From NCBI RefSeq assembly GCF_016134045.1, contig NZ_CP065915.1, positions 2,794,501 to 2,858,500 of the forward strand: a DNA stretch of 64,000 nt, given 5' to 3'. Below are positions 58,818 through 64,000 of the stretch, one piece after another. Under the pieces are notes generated by a model that was not told the DNA's origin, did no database searches, and saw nothing but the letters and a program-made list of their open reading frames with translations. The position numbers and the translations under genes are program-made. This stretch comes from Pelagovum pacificum (lineage in GTDB: Bacteria > Pseudomonadota > Alphaproteobacteria > Rhodobacterales > Rhodobacteraceae). Numbering within the stretch: the stretch's first letter is position 1; every line of letters begins with the position of its first letter.

Positions 58818-60785
58818 TCAGTCCTTGTTCATCCTGTTGTCGATCAGGTCATCGACGACCGACGGATCGGCCAGCGTCGAGGTGTCGCCGAGCGCGCCAT
58901 AGTCATTCTCGGCGATCTTGCGCAGGATGCGGCGCATGATCTTGCCCGAACGGGTCTTCGGCAGGCCGGGCGCCCACTGGATGTGGTCGGGTTTGGCGAT
59001 GGGGCCGATTTCGGTGCGGACCCACTTCTCCAGGTCCTTCTTCAGCTCGTCCGTCGGCTCCACCCCGTTCATCAGGGTCACGTAGCAGTAAATGCCCTGA
59101 CCCTTGATATCGTGGGGGAAGCCGACGACCGCGGCCTCTGCCACGTCGGCATGGGCGACGAGGGCGGACTCGACCTCCGCAGTGCCCATCCGGTGACCGG
59201 AGACGTTGATGACGTCGTCAACGCGCCCGGTGATCCAGTAATAGCCATCCTCATCCCGGCGGCAGCCGTCGCCGGAGAAGTAATAGCCCTTGTATTGCTG
59301 GAAATAGGTCGACTCGAACCGCTCGTGATCGCCCCAGACGGTGCGCATCTGACCGGGCCAGCTGTCGGCGATGGCGAGCACACCCTCGGCCGGGTCGCTC
59401 TCCACGATCTTGCCGCTCTCAGGCTCGAGAACCACGGGCTTCACGCCGAAGAACGGCAGCGTGGCCGACCCCGGCTTGGTCGCGACGGCACCCGGCAACG
59501 GGGTGATCATGTGGCCCCCCGTCTCCGTCTGCCACCATGTGTCGACGATCGGCAGGCGGCCCTTGCCGATGTTGTCGTTGTACCAGTTCCAGGCCTCCGG
59601 GTTGATCGGCTCACCCACGGTGCCGAGCACCTTGAGCGAGGACAGATCGCACTTCGCCGGGAACTCCGTCCCCTGCCCCATCAGCGCGCGGATCGCGGTC
59701 GGCGCGGTGTAGAACTGGTTGACCTTGTGCTTCTCGATCACCTGCCAGAACCGGCCGGCGTCGGGCCAGGTCGGCACGCCTTCGAACATCAGCGTGGTCG
59801 CGCCGTTGGCGAGCGGGCCGTAGAGAATATAGGTGTGGCCGGTGACCCAGCCGACGTCGGCGCCGCACCAGAAGACGTCCCCATCGTGATAGTCGAAGGT
59901 GAACTTCTGGGTCATCGCGGCATAGACGAGGTAGCCGCCCGAGGTGTGGACGACGCCCTTCGGCTTGCCGGTCGAGCCGGAGGTATAGAGGATGAACAGC
60001 GGATCCTCGGCGCCCATCGGCCGCACGGGACAGTCTGGCGCGACGTCCGCCATCATCGCCTTCACGTCGACATCGCGACCGTCGATCCACGTGGTCTGGT
60101 CGCCGGTATGCTTCACCACGAGGCAACGCACCTTGTCGGAGCAATGCAGCAGGGCGGCATCGGCGTTCGACTTGAGCGCGGTGCGCTTGCCGCCACGCGG
60201 CGCGGTATCGGCGGTGACGACGACCTTGGCGCCGCAATCGTTGATCCGGTTGGCCAGCGCGTCAGGGCTGAACCCGGCAAAGACGACCGAGTGGATCGCC
60301 CCAATCCGCGCACAGGCGAGCATCGCATAGGCGGCCTCGGGGATCATCGGCAGGTAGATGATGACCCGGTCGCCGCGCATCACGCCCTGCGCAAGCAGAA
60401 CGTTGGCCATGCGGCAGACCTTCTCGTGCAGCTCCCGGTAGGAGATGTGCAGCGTCTCGTCCGCGGGATCGTCCGGTTCCCAGATGATCGCGGTCTGGTC
60501 GCCGCGCGTCTCGAGATGGCGGTCGATGCAGTTCGCGGCGACGTTCAGCTTGCCGTCCTCGAACCACTTGATCGACACCTTGCCGAACTCGAAGGAGGTG
60601 TCCTTCACGCGGGTGTAGGGCTCGATCCAGTCGAGGCGCTTGCCCTCTTCGGCCCAGAACCCCTCGGGGTCGGAGATGGAGCGATCGTACATCTCCTTGT
60701 AGCGGGCGGCATCGACATGGGCGCCGCCGGTGAAGTCGGCGCTCGGCGGATAGACGGCAGGCTCTGTCTTGACGTCGGTGTTCAT
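58818..60785 (-). CDS. acs: Acetyl-CoA synthetase
   Basis: Acs activates acetate to acetyl-CoA via acetyl-AMP. The 655-residue protein has the N-terminal Acs domain, the P-loop [17 protein letters not shown], the [12 protein letters not shown] motif, [15 protein letters not shown] and the C-terminal lysine in [12 protein letters not shown] that is controlled by acetylation in this family. Length is normal. It is divergent from the ATP-grasp gene and ends in its own terminator. Confidence 0.97.
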   Translation of the reverse strand: MNTDVKTEPAVYPPSADFTGGAHVDAARYKEMYDRSISDPEGFWAEEGKRLDWIEPYTRVKDTSFEFGKVSIKWFEDGKLNVAANCIDRHLETRGDQTAIIWEPDDPADETLHISYRELHEKVCRMANVLLAQGVMRGDRVIIYLPMIPEAAYAMLACARIGAIHSVVFAGFSPDALANRINDCGAKVVVTADTAPRGGKRTALKSNADAALLHCSDKVRCLVVKHTGDQTTWIDGRDVDVKAMMADVAPDCPVRPMGAEDPLFILYTSGSTGKPKGVVHTSGGYLVYAAMTQKFTFDYHDGDVFWCGADVGWVTGHTYILYGPLANGATTLMFEGVPTWPDAGRFWQVIEKHKVNQFYTAPTAIRALMGQGTEFPAKCDLSSLKVLGTVGEPINPEAWNWYNDNIGKGRLPIVDTWWQTETGGHMITPLPGAVATKPGSATLPFFGVKPVVLEPESGKIVESDPAEGVLAIADSWPGQMRTVWGDHERFESTYFQQYKGYYFSGDGCRRDEDGYYWITGRVDDVINVSGHRMGTAEVESALVAHADVAEAAVVGFPHDIKGQGIYCYVTLMNGVEPTDELKKDLEKWVRTEIGPIAKPDHIQWAPGLPKTRSGKIMRRILRKIAENDYGALGDTSTLADPSVVDDLIDNRMNKD

Positions 60786-61122
60786 CGTCTCCCCCCTTGT
60801 GGTTTCGGGCCTCGGCTGTGCGGGTCGGCCCCTCCTCCGGGGCTGTTCGGACCGTCACCTCCGACGGCAGGCAATAGAGACCTGCCGTGAAAAAATGTAT
60901 ACAAGCGCCCGTTTTCGCAAGGTTATCCTGTAAACGCTTTTTCTCGCGGAAGCAGAAAACCGTAAAGCATTTTACCGAACGCCCCGATACCCTTGAAATA
61001 GCAGGAAGTTCGGCGCCGTCCAACGGGGCCGACTGCCCAATTCCTCAGCAACCGACCCGTCAGAAGCAACTTCCCGCATGTCACGCATTGTCAGCCGACG
61101 TTCGGCTGCTAAGGTCAATGAC
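60786..61122. promoter_or_regulatory. Divergent regulatory region between acs and the ATP-grasp gene
   Basis: These 337 bp contain no gene. They are less GC-rich than their surroundings and hold an 8-bp palindrome TGTATACA (60896-60903), next to a run of A, about 110 bp upstream of acs. The sequence resembles operators of GntR/FadR-type regulators. A GCAGG/CCTGC hairpin lies in the acs leader near 60868-60886. I could not fix promoter boxes with confidence. Confidence 0.4.
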
Positions 61123-62547
61123 ATGAATGACCGAGAACCGTTCGACGAAATGTGGGGCAGTGGCGAGGGGTTGCGAAGCCCCTACGGCACTTTCAGCAAC
61201 TGGTTTGAGGGCGAAGACGCTGCCCGATTGCGCGCGAAACAGCGCGAGGCGGACGAGTTGTTCCGCCTCTCGGGCATTACCTTCAACGTCTACGGCAAGA
61301 AGGAAGCCGAGGAACGGCTGATCCCCTTCGACATCGTGCCGCGCATCATTTCGGGCCGGGAATGGCAGAAGCTGTCCCGTGGCATCGACCAGAGGGTGCG
61401 GGCGCTCAATGCCTTCCTGCACGACATCTACCACCGGCAGGAAATCGTTAAGGCCGGCCGTCTCCCGCAGGAGATGCTGGCCAAGAACGAGGCGTTCCTG
61501 CCCCAGATGATCGGCATGACGCCGCCCGGCGGGGTCTACACCCACATCGTCGGCATCGACCTCGTCCGCACCGGCGACGACCAGTTCTACGTGCTCGAGG
61601 ACAATGCCCGCACGCCCTCAGGCGTCAGCTACATGCTGGAGAACCGCGAGACGATGCTCCAGATGTTCCCGGAGCTGTTCTCCAAGACCCGCGTACAGCC
61701 AGTGTCGGACTACCCGCGCAACCTGCGCCGCTCCCTCGCCGCCTGCGCGCCGCCGCAGACGCGGGGCGAACCGACGGTCGCGATCCTGACGCCCGGCATC
61801 TACAACTCCGCCTACTTTGAACATGCGTTCCTCGCCGACCAGATGGGCGTCGACCTCGTCGAGGGGCACGACCTGCGGGTGATCGACGGCCGGGTCGCGA
61901 TGCGCACGACCAAGGGCTACAAGCCGATCGACGTGCTCTACCGTCGCGTCGACGACGACTTTCTCGACCCTCTGAACTTCAACCCCGACTCCACGCTCGG
62001 CATTCCCGGCATCATGGACGTCTACCGCGCTGGCGGCATCACCATCGCCAACGCGCCGGGCACCGGCATCGCCGACGACAAGGCGATCTACAGCTACATG
62101 CCCGACATCGTGGAGTTCTACACCGGCGAGAAGGCGATCCTGCAGAACGTGCCGACGTGGCGCTGTAACGATCCCGACTCGCTGAAGTACGTGCTCGACA
62201 ACCTGTCGGAGCTGGTGGTGAAGGAAGTCCACGGCTCGGGCGGCTACGGCATGCTCGTCGGCCCGGCCGCCTCCAAGAAAGAGATCGCGGCCTTCCGCGC
62301 CAAGCTGGAAGCCCGGCCGAACAATTACATCGCCCAGCCGACCCTGTCGCTCTCGACGGTGCCGATCTTCACGCAGAAAGGCCTGTCGCCGCGCCACGTC
62401 GACCTGCGCCCCTTCGTGCTGGTCAGCCCGGAGGGGATCAAGATCACCCCCGGTGGCCTCACGCGCGTCGCGCTGAAGAAGGGCTCGCTGGTGGTAAACT
62501 CCAGCCAGGGCGGCGGCACAAAAGACACCTGGGTACTCGAGGACTGA
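61123..62547 (+). CDS. Circularly permuted ATP-grasp protein (COG2308 type)
   Basis: The 474-residue protein has family features: FNVYGKKEAEERLIPFDIVP, FLHDIYHRQEIVKAGRLP, the EDNARTPSGVSYMLENRE segment, KEVHGSGGYGMLVGP and HVDLRPFVLVSPEG near the C-terminus. The fold is predicted to be an ATP-dependent ligase forming peptide-like bonds. The start is ATG 61123; codons continue upstream to 61078 without a better site. It is followed 3 bp later by the alpha-E gene, and then by the transglutaminase gene, a widespread three-gene set. Confidence 0.9.
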   Translation: MNDREPFDEMWGSGEGLRSPYGTFSNWFEGEDAARLRAKQREADELFRLSGITFNVYGKKEAEERLIPFDIVPRIISGREWQKLSRGIDQRVRALNAFLHDIYHRQEIVKAGRLPQEMLAKNEAFLPQMIGMTPPGGVYTHIVGIDLVRTGDDQFYVLEDNARTPSGVSYMLENRETMLQMFPELFSKTRVQPVSDYPRNLRRSLAACAPPQTRGEPTVAILTPGIYNSAYFEHAFLADQMGVDLVEGHDLRVIDGRVAMRTTKGYKPIDVLYRRVDDDFLDPLNFNPDSTLGIPGIMDVYRAGGITIANAPGTGIADDKAIYSYMPDIVEFYTGEKAILQNVPTWRCNDPDSLKYVLDNLSELVVKEVHGSGGYGMLVGPAASKKEIAAFRAKLEARPNNYIAQPTLSLSTVPIFTQKGLSPRHVDLRPFVLVSPEGIKITPGGLTRVALKKGSLVVNSSQGGGTKDTWVLED

Positions 62548-62550
62548 CGA

Positions 62551-63492
62551 ATGCTGGGCAAGACGGCAAACGGCCTGTTCTGGATGTATCGCAACCTTGA
62601 ACGGGCAGAGAACACCTCCCGACTGGTGGAAACGGGTGAGCGGATCGCGCTGACCCGGTCGGGCGATCATGACGATGAATGGGGGTCCATCCTCCAGACG
62701 ACCGCCACCAAGGGCGCCTACCTCCAACAGCGCGACGAGGTGACGAAGGACTACGTGGTCGACTGGTTGCTGCGTTCGCCGGACAATCCCTCGTCGGTGA
62801 TGTCCTGCATTTCCGCCGCGCGACAGAACGCGCGGATGACACGCACCGCCCTGACGGGCGAGACGTGGGAGGCGATGAACGGCTGCTACATGGCGCTCAA
62901 GGAAGCGCTCGCCCGCAAGGTGACCGAACGCGACCTGCCCGCCGTGCTGAAGCTGATCCGCCAGCGCACCGCACTGGTGCGTGGTGCGACCCACGGCACG
63001 ATGCTGCGCAACGACGTCTATGACTTCGTGCGGATCGGGACGTTCCTCGAACGCGCCGACAACACCGCGCGGATCCTCGACGTGAAGTACTACGTGCTGC
63101 TGCCCTCGTCCTTCGCGGTCGGATCCAGCCTCGACAACGTGCAATGGGAGACGATCCTGCGCTCAGTGTCGGCGCGCGGCGGCTACCGGATGGTGCATGG
63201 CGACACGGTGACGCCTCGCGACATCGCCCAGTTCCTAATCCTCGACAAACGCATGCCGCGGAGCCTCAACTTCTGCTGCTCCAAGATGCGCGACAACCTG
63301 AACTACCTCGTGTCCGACTACGGCTTCCGGCCCGAATGCTGGGGCCAGATCGACATGCTGGTCCGGCGGTTCCTGACCCACAAGGTCGATGCCATCTTCG
63401 ATTATGGCCTGCATGAGTATATCCAGACGGTGCTGACCTCGCTCAGCGAGTTCAGCCGCCAGATTGAAATCGACTACAGGTTCTACGAGTGA
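62551..63492 (+). CDS. Alpha-E domain protein (COG2307 type)
   Basis: The 313-residue helical protein starts LGKTANGLFWMYRNLERAEN, a clear alpha-E (DUF403) signature, with FLERADNTARILDVKYYVLL in the middle and a C-terminal QIEIDYRFYE. Its biochemical role is unknown; it always accompanies the ATP-grasp ligase and may hold its substrate. It is 3 bp from the upstream gene and 2 bp from the next. Confidence 0.92.
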   Translation: MLGKTANGLFWMYRNLERAENTSRLVETGERIALTRSGDHDDEWGSILQTTATKGAYLQQRDEVTKDYVVDWLLRSPDNPSSVMSCISAARQNARMTRTALTGETWEAMNGCYMALKEALARKVTERDLPAVLKLIRQRTALVRGATHGTMLRNDVYDFVRIGTFLERADNTARILDVKYYVLLPSSFAVGSSLDNVQWETILRSVSARGGYRMVHGDTVTPRDIAQFLILDKRMPRSLNFCCSKMRDNLNYLVSDYGFRPECWGQIDMLVRRFLTHKVDAIFDYGLHEYIQTVLTSLSEFSRQIEIDYRFYE

Positions 63493-63494
63493 CC

Positions 63495-64000
63495 ATGCGC
63501 CTGAAGATCAGCCATACGACGCGCTACGCCTTCGAGCGCCCGGTCTCCTACGGGTTCCAGCAACTGCGCATCACGCCCAAGCCGGTGCGCGCGCAGTCGG
63601 TGCTGCACTGGACCACGACGATCTTCGGCGGAACGAAGGAACTGGCCTACGAGGATTACAACAACAACCGGGTGGAGCTCATCAGCTTCGACCGCCATGT
63701 CGAGGAACTGACGATCCGCGCAGAGGGCGAGGTCGAGATCGCCGAGACCCACGGCGTCGTCGGCCCCCACTTCGGTCCGGCGCCGCTCTGGCTCTACCAG
63801 CGCACGACGAAGCGGACCCGCGCCGGCGCCGGCTGCCGCGCGCTGCTGAAACAGGTCGAGGGCGACACCTTGTTGTCGCGTCTGCACTTCCTTTCCGCGC
63901 TTATCCTGGATGAAGTCGCCTACGAGACGGGATCGTCGACCTCTGACTCCTCTGCCGAAGATGCGATCACCGAGGGCAAGGGCGTGTGCCAGGACCATGC
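63495..64000 (+). CDS. Transglutaminase-like cysteine protease, N-terminal part, cut by window edge
   Basis: About 168 residues are visible. The start, MRLKISHTTRYAFERPVSY, is the N-terminal beta domain of the bacterial transglutaminase family (COG1305 type), with YNNNRVELISFDRHVEEL following. The catalytic cysteine lies near the edge in EGKGVCQDHA. Members in this gene set are thought to be peptidases or amidases acting with the ATP-grasp ligase. The catalytic His and Asp are outside the window. Confidence 0.92.
   Translation, partial: MRLKISHTTRYAFERPVSYGFQQLRITPKPVRAQSVLHWTTTIFGGTKELAYEDYNNNRVELISFDRHVEELTIRAEGEVEIAETHGVVGPHFGPAPLWLYQRTTKRTRAGAGCRALLKQVEGDTLLSRLHFLSALILDEVAYETGSSTSDSSAEDAITEGKGVCQDH

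Overview
The window is a high-GC, gene-dense stretch of an alphaproteobacterial chromosome, most likely a member of the Rhodobacteraceae (Roseobacter group). Clade-typical small membrane proteins (two DUF2484-like, one DUF2842-like, one DUF6524-like), the PhyR-NepR-EcfG stress cascade and a cheS-like/cheY/cheA/cheW/cheR/cheB/cheD layout all point there. I saw no tRNA, rRNA, insertion sequence, CRISPR array or integrase.

Layout. (1) 1-5152, minus strand: peptidoglycan genes ftsW-murG-murC-murB, with four small membrane proteins inserted between murC and murB. (2) 5395-9129: a stand-alone LuxR-type DNA-binding domain, a winged-helix/membrane/TPR regulator, a DMT transporter and thiamine pyrophosphokinase. 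(3) 9268-16355: a large acidic Ala/Glu/Asp protein of unknown function, then housekeeping genes (DUF2842, purA, DUF6524, secG, pyrG). (4) 16431-26096: an NhaA antiporter with an N-terminal thioredoxin-like domain, then a type I secretion locus (HlyD-type adaptor, LapB-type ABC ATPase, TolC-type lipoprotein) and its presumed substrate, a 940-residue repetitive Ig-like surface protein.

(5) 26262-37720 is a general stress response island. phyR lies divergent from nepR-ecfG-histidine kinase-phospholipase D. Two EcfG promoters (GGAAC-N17-CGTT) overlap on opposite strands between them. More EcfG-type promoters precede a DUF883/holin-like pair, a formate/nitrite-type channel, a DUF7218 protein and otsBA (trehalose synthesis). 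A Crp/Fnr regulator and a degenerate receiver protein sit inside the island. The histidine kinase homologue has lost its ATP-binding motifs and resembles the phosphatase-type PhyP proteins.

(6) 38197-47486: a P-loop sugar/nucleoside kinase and a complete glycogen operon (glgB-glgC-glgA-glgX-pgm), followed by a DUF1045 2H-phosphoesterase-like protein and a PhnM-like amidohydrolase that has lost its metal-binding motif. (7) 49747-58632, minus strand: a chemotaxis operon (STAS protein, cheY, cheA, cheW, cheR, second cheY, a small CheT-like protein with a DxxxQ motif, an MCP, a receiver-dead cheB, cheD). (8) 58818-64000: acs, then divergently an ATP-grasp/alpha-E/transglutaminase trio that continues past the right edge. 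Such trios are predicted peptide-ligation systems and often neighbour the Anbu proteasome-like peptidase.

The strongest leads are the stress island with its promoter architecture and degenerate kinase, the CheT-like protein, the PhnM-like pseudoenzyme, and the ATP-grasp/alpha-E/transglutaminase cluster at the right edge.
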